DNA from: Lunularia cruciata
Taxonomy: Eukaryota > Streptophyta > Marchantiopsida > Lunulariales > Lunulariaceae
Direction of reading: 5' to 3'
Assembly (NCBI GenBank): GCA_948567375.1
Contig: OX419761.1
Location: forward strand, 23,748,501 to 23,812,500
DNA length: 64,000 nucleotides
Shown here: positions 1-11,545 of the stretch, piece after piece
Numbering within the stretch: position 1 is the stretch's first letter
Layout of the letters: every line of letters begins with the position of its first letter
The notes under the pieces: model-generated
What the model saw: only the letters and a program-made list of their open reading frames with translations
Databases searched by the model: none
What the model was told of the DNA's origin: nothing
Program-made: the position numbers and the translations under genes

Positions 1-32
1 AGTTTGTTAGTAAAGCAGCCATAGAGCAAGCT

Positions 33-2470
33 TTGGAGGAAGAGTCTGTATTCGCGGTGTGGATCAAGCCGATTGTACACAAACAATCCAAGGAGGGCCA
101 AGAGCCTCATCAAGCAATGGTTGATCAAATAGTTCAAGAGTTTGCAGACATGTTTTTGGATGATTTGCCAAAGGGATTACCCTCTGATCAAGGTATGCAC
201 TTCATGATCAAGTTATTGCCAGGGAGTACTTCAATGAGTAGACCAATCTATCAGCTCTCACTAAAGGAGTTGGAGGAGTTGCAAAAAACACTTATAGAGT
301 TATTGGAGGGGGATTTCATACAACATAGTACCTCTCCTTGAGAAGCACCGGTACTATTTGTTCCAAAGAAGGATGGAGGACTTCATTTTTGTATTGATTA
401 TTGTGGGCTCAATAAGCAAACCGTGAAGAATACATATCCCTTGCCTTGGATCAATGATCTACTTGATCAACTAAGTGGAGCACGCTACTTTTCCAAGCTG
501 GATCTTTGTAGTGGTTATTGGCAAATTCCTATTGAGAGAGAGGATGTGCAAAAGACTATCTTTCGCACAAGGTATGGGCATTTTGAGTGGAGAGTTCTAC
601 CTTTCAGACTCACTAATGCTCCAATAGTCTTCATGGATTAGATGCATTGGGTGTTGGAGGGACTATTGGATTGGTCCGTAGTGGTGTTCTTGGATGATGT
701 CTTAATCTATAGCAAGATAGAGGCAGAACACATGAATCATATGTGAGAAGTCCTAAGATGACTACAATAATGGAAATTTTATTGCAAGAAGTCAAAGTGT
801 GCCTTTTGGCAGAAGGAGGTTACCTTCTTGGGTCATAAGATCTCATCAGAGGGGATCAAGATGGAAGAAAAGAAGATCAAGGACATTACTAATTAGCTTA
901 CCCTAAAGGATGCTATAGAAGTACGGGCATTCAATGGATTGGCCAGTTTTTACCGACGGTTCATCCACTATTATGCTCATGTGGCTGCACCATTGACTGA
1001 CCTCTTGGGAAAGAACCTGAGTTTCCAGTGGACCACCAAGCATGAAGAAGTAGTCCAGAAGTTAAATCATATGGTGTCTTCAAGATCCATTCTTCAACCA
1101 TATGATCCTCAAATACCTTGTGTGGTTGATTTTGATGCTTCTAACTTTGCAATTGGAGTTGTGTTGCAACAGGAATTCCCAGATGGACTACATCCCATTG
1201 CCTTTGTGTCTTGCCAACTAAATATAGCTAAAAGAAATTACTTTGCTCAAGATTAGGAAAAAATTGCAATGGTATATGCCACCAAGGTAGAGAGGCATTA
1301 CCTCTTAGGAAACAAGTGGTCATGCAAACTGATCACAAGCCATTGTTGCAAACCTTGCACTTCAAACACATGAAGAGTCCACATCATAGATGGGAAGAGC
1401 AACTCCAATTTTTTGACATCAAACTTGAGTACAAACCAGGTCGGTTCCATGTCATCCTTGATGCTCTATCATGATGAACTGATTTGAAGTCTCTTCCTCT
1501 CATCACGGTGGCAATTACGACGGTGTCAATTGAGCCCAAGGTCCATAATGAGTTTTGGTCAGCTCTACGACAAGATCCATTCTTCCAAATGGTACATGGT
1601 CGTCTGACAACAAGCGACAAGGAGTACAACACCTTCTCCTTCAAGGAAGGCCTTCTATTCCATGCGGACTGGATCTATGTTCCAGCCAAAGATGATCTCC
1701 AACTTGTGTGCCTTTAGGAAGCCCATGATTTACCAATAGTTGGTCATATGGGGGTGGATAAGACCTTTGGTACCCTCCAATGCCAATGGTGGTAGCCCAA
1801 CATGACATGAGATGTTTGGGAGTTTGTCCAATCGTGTGAGAGTTGTCAACGCAACAAGGCCAATAACCAAAAGCTGAGTGGACTCCTTCAGCCACTTCCC
1901 ATTCCAACTACTCATTGAGAACATGTGAGCTTAGATTTCATCACCTCCTTACCCAAGACACAACAAGGTCACACAACAATTGTGGTATTTGTGGATAAGC
2001 TTAGTAAGCAAATCCATTTGGCACCAATAATTGATATTGTGGATGCTCCAACCTTGGTGCAACTCTACTTCAATAATGTATTCAAACATCATGGGATGCC
2101 ACATGTACTCATCTCCGACCGTGATCCTTGCTTCATCAAAAAGTTTTGGCAAGCCCTCTTCTAGATACTTGGTACCAAGCTTGCTTTGTCCATAGCCTAT
2201 CATCCTCAAACTGATGGACAAACTGAACATGAAAATCACACTTTGGAAGATATGCTTTGTGCCTTTGTCAACATTCACCATACCAATTGGGATGAATGTC
2301 TTGCAGCTACGGAGTTTGCATACAACAATTCTAAATAGGCAAGCACCGGATTCTCTCCTTTCTTTCTCAATTTTGGCCAAGATCCACTTGTCTCAGATTC
2401 TCTTCTTGCTCCTCCTCTGTCTCAAGTCCCTCATACTTCAACCTTCTTGACCACCATATCCAAATCTCTC
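33..2470 (+). pseudogene. Broken pol of copy A: RT, RNase H, integrase
   Basis: The RT begins near 33 and carries [15 protein letters not shown] and, near 690, VFLDD, the polymerase catalytic motif. RNase H follows at about 930-1475 (FYRRFIHYYAH, then VVDFDASN). The integrase zinc finger is seen near 1715-1860 (EAHDLP, GHMGVDKT, SCESCQRNK), and the core follows with SLDFITSLP near 1930 and LISDRDP near 2110. Stops break the frame at about 339, 641, 1254, 1717 and 2162, plus several smaller ones. At 1254 a TAG stands where the copy at 59677-64000 has CAG. No intact polyprotein could be made. Confidence 0.9.
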
Positions 2471-2743
2471 CAACAAGCCAAATCTCACCTCCTTGTTGCC
2501 AAAATCATCAAAAACAATATGTAGACCACCATCGTTGTGATCTCACCTTTGAAGTTGGTGATAAATTTATGCTATCCTCTAGTAATCTACCCCTCTTACT
2601 TGATACCCAAGTTTGTAAACTTGCCCCTAATTAGATAGGACCTTTTGATGTCACCCAAATTGTCTCTATTGTTGCTTATCAACTTGCCTTGCCTTGTCAT
2701 ATGCAAATCCATAATGTCTTTCATGTTTCCAAGTTAAAACCCT

Positions 2744-3020
2744 TTGTTCCTAACCCCTCTTCTTTCTCCTTCTCGAGTCCAACCTCTTGCTCCCCCTATC
2801 CCTATCAATGATCATGAGGAGTACAAAGTTGATTGTATCCTTGCAAGTCACCACATCCAACGAGTACACCATCAACATATGGAGTACAAGGTCCTTTGGA
2901 AAGGGTATCCCCTCCATGATAATACATGGGAACCTCATTCTCACCTCCAAAATACACAGATGGCCATCCAGGAGTTTGAAGCTTCAATGGTGACAAGGTC
3001 ATCACCAACTAATGGTGGGG
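2744..3020 (+). pseudogene. Chromodomain at integrase C-terminus, copy A
   Basis: The reading frame carries HEEYKVDCIL, then EYKVLWKGYP and NTWEP, the strand-strand-helix pattern of a chromodomain fused to the integrase of chromoviruses. In the family this domain steers integration towards particular chromatin marks. Here it sits directly upstream of the polypurine tract and the 3' LTR, its normal place. The frame is open through the domain although the integrase core upstream is broken. Confidence 0.85.
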
Positions 3021-3025
3021 GAATA

Positions 3026-3433
3026 TGTAACAATATGGAGTTTAGTGACATAGTTAGTAAGGCTAACAAAGTAGGGAATAAACCAAATTAGCCTAGAATA
3101 TTCCAAAAACATCTAGGAAGCTTTTTGGGAAGCTTCTTGACTAGTTAACTTACACTACAAGTAGGTAGCTTCTAGAAGCTTCTAACTAGCTTAGCTTGCA
3201 CGCCAAGTAGGTGGCTTCTAGAAGGAAGCTTCTTGAGAAGCTTCCTATTTAACTTTGCTTGCACGCTAAGAAAACGGCTCAAGGAAGCTTCTTGAGAAGC
3301 GTCTCAAGGGCCTTGTATGCTACCTATAATACCAAAGCCAAAGTCATGCTAAGCATTTAGAGTTTTCACTCATTCAAGTGTCCCAATATGAGTTTCCATT
3401 CTCCTATTTATCTCCTTGATCTTGGTCTTTTAT
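3026..3433 (+). repeat. LTR 1 (3' LTR of copy A)
   Basis: It starts TGTAACAATATGG right after a purine-rich tract (GGTGGGGGAATA) and aligns with four other LTRs in the window. The end is altered: where the others have CTTTTACA this one reads CTTTTATA and runs straight into chromodomain sequence. It contains three blocks of GAAGCTTC palindromes. The TATA box is damaged (CTATAATACC instead of TATAAATACC). Confidence 0.9.
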
Positions 3434-3609
3434 AGCCACATTCAACAAGGACGCCGACAACATACGGAGTACAAGGTCCTTTGGAAAAGGTATCCCCTCA
3501 TAATTCCACATGGGAACCTTTTTCTCATCTCCAAATTGCACGATTGGCTATCCAATAGTTCAAAGCTTCACTGGCGACAAGGACATCACCAACTAGCGGT
3601 GGGAGACTA
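3434..3609 (+). pseudogene. Second chromodomain tail fragment
   Basis: Directly after LTR 1 the sequence resumes inside the chromodomain region of the same family (ATTCAACAAGGACGCC, then EYKVLWK). It runs through the polypurine tract (GCGGTGGGAGA) to LTR 2. It is therefore the last ~175 bp of a second copy's internal region, without the rest of pol. Confidence 0.85.
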
Positions 3610-4036
3610 TGTAACAATATGGAGTTTAGCGACAAAGTTAGTAAGGCTAACAAAGTAGCAAATAAGAAATATTAGCCTAGAATATTCCAAAAATATCTAG
3701 GAAGCTTCTTGGGAAGATTCCTAGCTAGCTTAGCTTGCACTCCAAGTAGGTAGCTTATAGAAGGAAGCTTCTAGAAGCTTCCAACTAACTTAGCTTGCAT
3801 GCCAAGTAAACAGCTCCTAGAAAGAAGCTTCTTGAGAAGCTTCCCAATTAACTTGGTATGCACTCCAAGAAAGAATCTCAAGGAAGCTTCTTGAGAAGCT
3901 TCTCAAGGGCCTTGTATGATCCCTATAAATACAAGAGCCGAAGCTCATGCTAGGCATTCAAATTTTTTCCCACATTCAAGTGTCCTAATATGAGTTTCCA
4001 TTCTCATATTTCCCTCCTCAGGCTTGGTCTTTTACA
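3610..4036 (+). repeat. LTR 2, family 1
   Basis: A full-length LTR, TGTAACAATATGG to CTTGGTCTTTTACA. It holds a TATA box TATAAATA at 3924-3931, preceded by GAAGCTTC palindrome arrays. No primer binding site follows, so it is a 3' LTR. After 4036 the sequence leaves the element. Confidence 0.9.
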
Positions 4037-7000
4037 ACATGGGTACTTGAGTGAAACCCATTATGAAACCCATTTTTACTTGTTGGGATGTGTGATTTAT
4101 GGGGTCCTAAACAAGCAAAGTATTGTATTGAAGGATCAAAGATTAGTTGGAACATTGCAACTGATACAAGATTGAAAAGCAAGACAATTGGTTGATACAA
4201 AGACTCCTTTGGAGTTTTTCTTTTTGGGAAGGGTAGCCTATAGTCTTTGAGGTAAAGTGACCTTTAGAGGAGAGCAAACCATCACCTTCAACAATTATTT
4301 GGACTCATATTAGTAGTGAAATCCATCCTCTAGTTTTCTTTTTGCCGTATTGTGTCATAGAGGTTACACTACCCTCGTGTGGGAGTGGCTTTTGTCCAAG
4401 AGGTTAAATAATAGGAAAGGAAATAATAAATGAACTGCGAGTGAGTAAAAATTATCTTCAATTCTATTCATTTCTTACTCATATCCTCAAGAGAACAACT
4501 TGTTCTTACCAATTTTACTAACATTTGGTCAACATAGAGTCATCACATTAATTAAAGCCAAATTAGGTTACTTAATGGTAATAAGTAGAACTTTTAGATA
4601 TATATCTATCAAATTTCATTAAAATACATTTTACCTCACTGCTTTAAAAACAAATTTTGTACAATTTTTTTCAATGGCTTTGTCAATATTAATTGCTCAT
4701 ACAAACCAAAATCAAAATGACAATTATTGATTTATTTGCAACCTTCTCAATCTTTTTTACTACAAAAAATCCTAAAGTGTCTTTTTCTCAAGGGCTAGTA
4801 TAAAATGATGCACATCTTAAAGTAGACTGCTCAAAACATCATTTTAGCTTGTAAGTTTGAATTATTTTGCTATTTTATTGAAAAAATAATAAAATTGTCA
4901 ATTTGAATTATATATGAATTTATATTTATAGTAGATACTGGGAAAATAATGAGAGAAATTAATGATCAAATTACTTGAATTCATTTTTGGAGAAATTCAT
5001 CTATTTGTAGAAGCCATTTGAATATGGTTTACCAAGGTTTGAGTCTTATAATTCATACATAACTACTTGAGTCTAAGAAATTGAACCTATTTTCTACCAA
5101 AATTGTAATATTCTTAAGAAAACAAAAATTTAATATAAATGTAGCTTGCTAAGGTTTCCACACTATAGATCATATATTTATCTACCATCACTTAAACAAT
5201 GCATCATATAAAACCTCTTCTAAACTTCCTTCTACAATGTCAAACTTAGGTTTGAGTATCTAGTTGAGTATCAAATTCCACTTCTAGAGGAAATTCTTCT
5301 TTGACAACCTTGTTTCCAGGTCATAAATTAAGAAAATAACAAATATTTTGCAACAAATTGCTAGTTAAAGCCAATAAGCCATACATAGTCTTAAAAATAA
5401 TTCAGACTTAAACAGATGTCTGCTTTCTTCTATATGGTCAAAGTTATATTTAACAACCTCCTTGAGTACTCTTTTAATTCTTAAGGTACTTATTCTTGCA
5501 AATTATTGTTTGAATATTTATTAGTTATAAATTTTTGTTCTTGTTCATATATCTTTGTACTCATATTTGAGGCACTAAATTTTTCCTAAGGAATCAAGTA
5601 AATTCAAAAAGAAAAATAAAATTGTTAGAATAAATCTCAGTAATGCATATTTTTTGCTTACTTATCTTCTAGATAATTTTTTCTACTAAATGTATTTGCT
5701 TACTTTGAATTCAACCAATTGAATATCAATACTCTTGAGTTGAGAACCAAATATATTGTGTTTGTATAGAAAGGTAGATGCTCCAAATGGATAAACTTTT
5801 TATACTTTCCTTTAGAAGGGTGGTCTCTTTACTAAACTTAAATAATGTATACTAATATTTTAGAAATTTCACTAGAATTTGAGAAATGGTACTTTTACTA
5901 TCTTTTGCTAAAAGGAAGAAGCAATGGTATCAAAATTATACCTCTTCTTTTCCATATTTACTAACTTTCTTTTCATAGTAGCATCACTATGTTGAATATA
6001 GTGCACCTAAGTTTGCCATGCATGGGTGTGTGGTTAAGTTACCATGCATAGGGTTGAATTTATGTTTGAGATATGTGTTGGTGGGTGACTAGGTTTGCCT
6101 TGTACAGTTGTGTAGCTAGGTTTGCCTTGTTTTACCTTGCATGGATGTGAAAACTGGTTTGCTATGCATAGGTAGATACATAGAGTTGCCTAGACTTAGT
6201 TAAAATACCTTTGCTTTATATCATATGTAGGATGTTTCCAAAAGGTGGTGTTTATTAGTATGAGAGAGCCATATACCATCATACCTTTATATATAGTTTT
6301 TATTTTTCCAAATTTTGAAAAAATAAAATTTCCTTATATTGAGCTTGTAGGCATTTATTCAAACATGGTATTCTTGCAAGATAGGTTTCAAAAGGAAGAG
6401 TTTTATATATATCCTTGATAATAAAAGTTTTTTTGAGATTTTGAAAAATGAAAAAACTTGCAAATTGAGGATTTTAGATTTTGTTTTCATCATTGGTAAT
6501 ATCTTGGTGCAATATAAATATGGACAAGAATTTTAAAAATGCCATGAATTTCTCATAAATGATGATTTTATCAATCAACTTATTCTATAAGAACTACTTC
6601 TCCATCAATTTCAAATAGAAAATACAATATTGAGTAAAGTTTCATCCTTAAGTTTTGCCCTAATATATCCTCTAGATGGTATATTTAGTAAAGAAATAGG
6701 GATTCTACTATTGTTTATTTGACCAAAATTTGCAACATATGATTTAGCATAAATATAATATATTGATTCTTAAATTCCAATCCTTTTTAGTAAGACTAGA
6801 AAAATATATTGAAAATTATCATTATATATACTAATGATTTGAAATACTTTTATAGTAAATATAAGATAGAATTGTCATATGATAGATGTAGGATGGTGTG
6901 AAGAATAAATACATAATAAATTTTAGTAATTTTCAAGCAAATTCTTCTATCAGTTTAAGGACAAGTTTGATTTTACTTGAAAAAATTGTTATGTACCATA

Positions 7001-8250
7001 TAGTGGAATTTCATTACACACTAAAACATTTGCTTGATACGGGGCATATCTTCCTAGTCATGAACAAATTTCATAAATTATTCTACACATGACATGTAAA
7101 GAGTTTTGACTTAACTTTTTCTGTCGGGGGCTTCTTTATAATTTTTTTTCTCTTGAGAGGAATGCAACAGCAAGTTGCAGTGAACTTGCCTGAAATTCGA
7201 AGTATCAGTGAACCCATTAGTGTGAAATGAAAGTTATAAGAAATTAATTATTTATATATCTAGAGAGGAAAGGATTTGATTCCTTTAAAGATATAAAGGT
7301 AAGACATGCAAAAGAAAGCTAGAACTCAATGTGTGATTCTTGAAAGGAAGTCATTTCAAAGAAGATGGAGATAAATGTTTCTTTTAAGAAAGATAGTTCT
7401 TTCATAGTAATCATCATATGTATGATAAACTTATCTGACATAAAGAATGTTACTGTATATATTAGGAAAGCTATCTAGAATGGAACGACATAGAGAATTA
7501 TTATCATGTATCGACCTAAGGACTACATACATAAAGATGATGAATAAGGAGGTGGTGTTGGAGTAGGTTGTGGTAGATTCATAACCATCGTTCTTTACCA
7601 ATATAAATGTTTTTTTTCAACCTTGAATGTATAAAGAGGAGAGAAGAGTAGTACTTGTTCTTGCATTTGGAAGAGGATTTCCAAGTAAGAAATACGTTTT
7701 TTGATAAGGATAAAAGTTAGGAATGCTCTTTGTTTAAATTAATTAGTTAATACTTGATATTAATGCTCATCGAGAGCGAACCACCATTAGATGTTTTTAT
7801 ATTTCAGGAGTTTTTACAATATAAAACTGAAAGCATGGACAAGGAAGAAGAAGAAGTTCCCCAATTAAAAGTTTCATTACTGTATATCAATCTCTCTGCC
7901 AATAATACTATGAGTATGTTTTTGTTAGAAGAAGCGGCTACACTCCTTGTAGTACACATTCACACTTTGATAAACCAAAAATCTAATTATTTAAGCAATT
8001 CGAAAAACTGTTCAAATCAAGATAAAGTCTAAATTCGCATATTCAACTACAGTATACAGAACACGAAGAAATTATACCACATCAAAGCTTTACTTTGCTG
8101 AGGCAAAATGTAAAAGAATGCTTTCTACCTGTCAAACTAAAACTTTTGGTCTATAAAAGATCTGATCTCCATTCTAAATTCATCTTGATTTAACAAACCT
8201 ATAAATGAAAGTTAAAAGCTAATTGTCAGAAACATTTAAGAATGAGAAAA
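4037..8250. other. AT-rich intergenic stretch, no gene seen
   Basis: Only short, low-complexity open frames occur on either strand and none matches a family I recognise. About 4240-4450 resembles, in inverted orientation, the stretch near 56400-56580. At 5990-6190 degenerate copies of a motif like GTTTGCC.TGCATGGGTGTG recur several times. The rest looks like old, eroded repeat DNA. Confidence 0.6.
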
Positions 8251-11036
8251 GTGGAGAGGGCTGACTTGGATCTGAATGGATTGAGCTTTGATACGGAGAG
8301 CAAACTAAACAGTTTCACCTAGACCACTTGTTTGTCGTTTGAAATTTCATTAGTTTTGAATCTGGACGATCAATAACTTTCAGTAAGAGAAAGGTGACCA
8401 CATAGAACACATGAAGGAAGGATGGGAAGACCCCATCAAGGGAGAGACAAAAGAGGTAAAATTGGGGTACGCCCCAACTTTCGGTAAGAGGGCACTGTCT
8501 TCTATGAAGTAGGGAAGTATTTTCTATTGTTATCTCTATTTCGTAGTAACGGGTAAAGCGTTATTCCGTGAGAGATTTTGAGATCAACCTTGGGTCGTCA
8601 AAGAAGTTGGTGAGGTAACTCCTTGGCCATCGAGTGATTCAGAATAATGGAGCGAGTATGTGAGCTTTCCTCTATGGATCTGACAGCTCGCTATCATAGA
8701 AAATAATACATCTACCTAATAAAAACCAGTTGGTCTGATACACAGTACCTTTTCTCTCAATCTTCAATGTTATTCAAGGTATTCTGGCGAGGTGGCCATC
8801 CCAACTCGGCAAAATTCTGTCAATGCAATCGAGTGCAAGAAAACCTTGCCAGAATAATGATTAGCTAGCTACAGAAGAGCCCAACTAGTTTAGCTGGAGC
8901 GAGCCCTGCGGGTCAAGCTAAACTAGCGAAGGGGAAACTAGCTTACCGTATACTGAGAGCCCAAGAACGGTGCACCGATAGAACCAACAATGTAGCGGAT
9001 ACGATCGAGATGCTGACACCTTGTATACGGCATGAATGATTGGGTCCCAAAGGGGAAATGGTTTTGGCGGGATCGGATCATGATGGTTTCCTGGAATAGC
9101 TCAGCTTGGTGTGATGTACGATATGACTTTGAAAAGTTTCTGTCACGCTCGCTTGCAAGGCAGGAACTGACGGTGGAAGGTGTTAGAGCAGACATGACCA
9201 CATATAGACCAATTGACTGTCCAATAGTGGAAGGGGTGTTGACCTACAGTCCGTGGTTAGGTCATCTCTCTTCGATATGACAGTGCATCTGAAATAACGG
9301 AGATGAATCACAAGAGCCGCGGGTCACCGTTAGAAACGAGCCGTCGCCACTAGACGGTGGGAGGTATGGAGATGATCGGCGGACTGCAAACGAAGAGTCC
9401 AATGAACGTAGAAACGTTAGATTGTAAGTGATGGTAATTGTTCAGTCGCGCTGATGAAGTGCTGCCAATTCGTCGAAAACATAAGAATTCCCTGCTAAGG
9501 AATTATGGGATGAATTACCTAAGTGGAATCTCAATAGTGGCCGTAGTTTCTTGGTCTCATTTCTTGCGCGAGTAAATGGCGAGCTAGATCTGGCTTTCCT
9601 GACGGATCTTCAAGGGAGCACGAGAATATCATCTTGTCTGCTGATCTATTATCATCACATGAGTGAACTCGGCTCTATCTGCTGCTCTCAACAAGAGTTT
9701 AGATTGGGGCCGAAGCCGAGGTCTTTCCCATGATATGCATGATGGCAATGAATGTGATATGCTGTAACTCATGCGGCTGCAAACGCTGTAACACCCCATG
9801 ATGGCAAGGAATGTGATATGCTGTAAACTCATGCGGCTGCAAAAGCTGTAACACCCTCATGTTGAGGCTGTCAACTTCGTCCGTGGATTGGCATGACTGA
9901 TGACCCGCAGTTTGCTCTAAACAAAGGAAGACGAGAGGTGCGCTGCATGAACGAGAGTGAGAATGAACTGGTGTGTAAGAAGGCTTTACTCAAAAGTCGA
10001 TTGCCGGTAAACCGCAGTCTGAAAGCAAAAGAAATTGGCAATCAATTTATAGTTTTCGTTATAGTTTTCGGATAGAACCCTAAGCCATCATACTTGGAAC
10101 GCTGAAAATGCTCTCGGTCTTCTACAAATACTTAAAGTGGCAGATCTTGTTAAATGTAGCAGGGGACGATTTGCTATTATGCTACCCACTGTGGTAACTG
10201 GATGCTGGTACTTTAATTGTCAGTCTAAGTACATGGGAATACTTGGAGGGTGTTCTTCTCTCCTGGAACCATCGATTGATTTGGTGTTTCCATCAAACTC
10301 ATGAGAGTTATCAATTCTTCACTACTTCCCCTTACAGTGCTAAGTAGAGCTAGCGGCAGTTGAAAGCGAAAGATCTGAATAAGGATATTTTAACGTGTAG
10401 AAATAGCCATAACTACTGCCGAGGTCCTTTTTCGTATGTCGATCTCGTCATGTTGGTGAAATATGCATGATCGTTGTGGAGATACAAGGCAATAAGCTTG
10501 CCTAGATTCAGCAGAACTTATCACTGGACATCAATAACCAAGCGGTTGGGTAAAAGAAAGGCGCGTTTTAGATTTATCCGCAATCTCTGAGAAAATCTAA
10601 CGTGCAATGATGACGCTAAATACTTCATTCGGAGTTGGTTTCCATCGTTCATCAAGTTCAGGTCATAAATTTCCTTCTGTCACGTGTATCAACAGACTTC
10701 ATAACAACATATTACTGAATAGTATTCAGCAAATTTCAGCTTATCGTGTGCATTCATAGGCGAGGCATTAAGTCTCTACGTCACAGGAAATCCTGCCCCT
10801 GACGTCTAACTCTAGAGGAGAAGGGATTGCGCTCAGGGTTCGTACGTGCAATCCGAAAACTCCAGGTGCAGGACATCCGAATACTCATGACGAACTCAGA
10901 TCGATAAATGAAAGACATCAGAAAGTGAAAGAAAATACGCGAGAGTGGTACCAACTTAGTAGCGCTGGATTGGACGAAGATGGAGAGAATGGTTTTCGGT
11001 TTGAACACTTCTTGATATTTTCCAATCTCAGGCACG
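8251..11036. other. 5' flank of the channel gene, no assigned exon
   Basis: Base composition changes near 8250 from AT-rich to balanced and stays so through the channel gene. Short open frames (for example 9032-9280 +) show no recognisable domain. The stretch probably holds the promoter and 5' UTR of the channel, but I see no convincing TATA box or transcription start. An 11-bp inverted repeat (CTAGTTTAGCT) lies at 8885-8895 and 8916-8926. Confidence 0.45.
9739..9857. repeat. Tandem duplication, 59/60-bp unit
   Basis: Two adjacent copies (9739-9797 and 9798-9857) start ATGATGGCAA and end GCTGTAACACCC. They differ at only a few positions, including one inserted A, which points to a fairly recent local duplication upstream of the channel gene. 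Confidence 0.9.
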
Positions 11037-11545
11037 ATGACTTCAACACATCGAGAAACTCCTTCCGCAAGGCAATCGGACCCAGACGCCGTCGGACGAA
11101 ATTCAAGATCGAAGCCCATTTCTTCCAGAATTACTAATTCAGATTCACTGAGGACACACTGGAGACGAGACAGACAGAGCAGTCGTACGGAGAGCAGTCC
11201 AAATAATAAGTCGACTGGTTCTTCTTCTCGAATAGAGGGAGAGGGGTTCACCGAACGGATACCTACGACTAGGACTTCAACTCATCGATCCATTGCGATT
11301 GAAAATGAAGGTTCAAAGAGCTTCATAGAAGATAACCGAAATCTGCATGCTTGGGACGTCGTCAAACAACAGCTGGAGAGGCGGGTTTCAGCATTTGGTG
11401 ATTGGAACAATCGACGTCCGCTGAAGCAAATAGGAGCAAGTTCGCAGGTTTTACGCACGTATCATGATTCTTTCCTGTTCGGGGTCGTTCCCTTATCAAT
11501 GCAAGCGAGAACCAAGTTGAGATCTGGGGTTATCGGACTCGGATG
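11037..11545 (+). CDS. Channel exon: basic Ser/Arg-rich N-terminus
   Basis: This exon encodes about 170 residues. The first ~90 are rich in Ser, Arg and Thr and look disordered. The rest (LHAWDVVKQQLERR to LRSGVIGLG) looks folded and cytosolic. The ATG follows an in-frame TGA at 11013. The donor G|GTACGT at 11546 leaves two bases of a split codon. No signal peptide is seen. It is assigned to the channel by position, strand and phase, with no domain match. Confidence 0.6.

Larger units (their letters stand above)
1..3433 (+). mobile_element. Ty3/gypsy chromovirus family 1, copy A, 3' part
   Basis: The left window edge cuts this element inside the protease-RT linker. What remains reads in order: end of linker, reverse transcriptase, RNase H, integrase, chromodomain, polypurine tract and 3' LTR. 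The order RT-RH-IN with a terminal chromodomain is that of plant chromoviruses. Many stops and frameshifts interrupt it, so it is dead. It belongs to the same family as the copies at 48970-54162 and 59677-64000, which align with it along their whole shared length. Confidence 0.93.

Noticed and set aside
9032-9280. 82-codon frame as a possible upstream exon of the channel
   Set aside because: No domain, no clear donor in phase with 11037, and the 11037 ATG follows an in-frame stop.
10781-11251. 156-codon open frame on the - strand
   Set aside because: It is antisense to the Ser/Arg-rich exon, whose codon bias opens a frame on the opposite strand.
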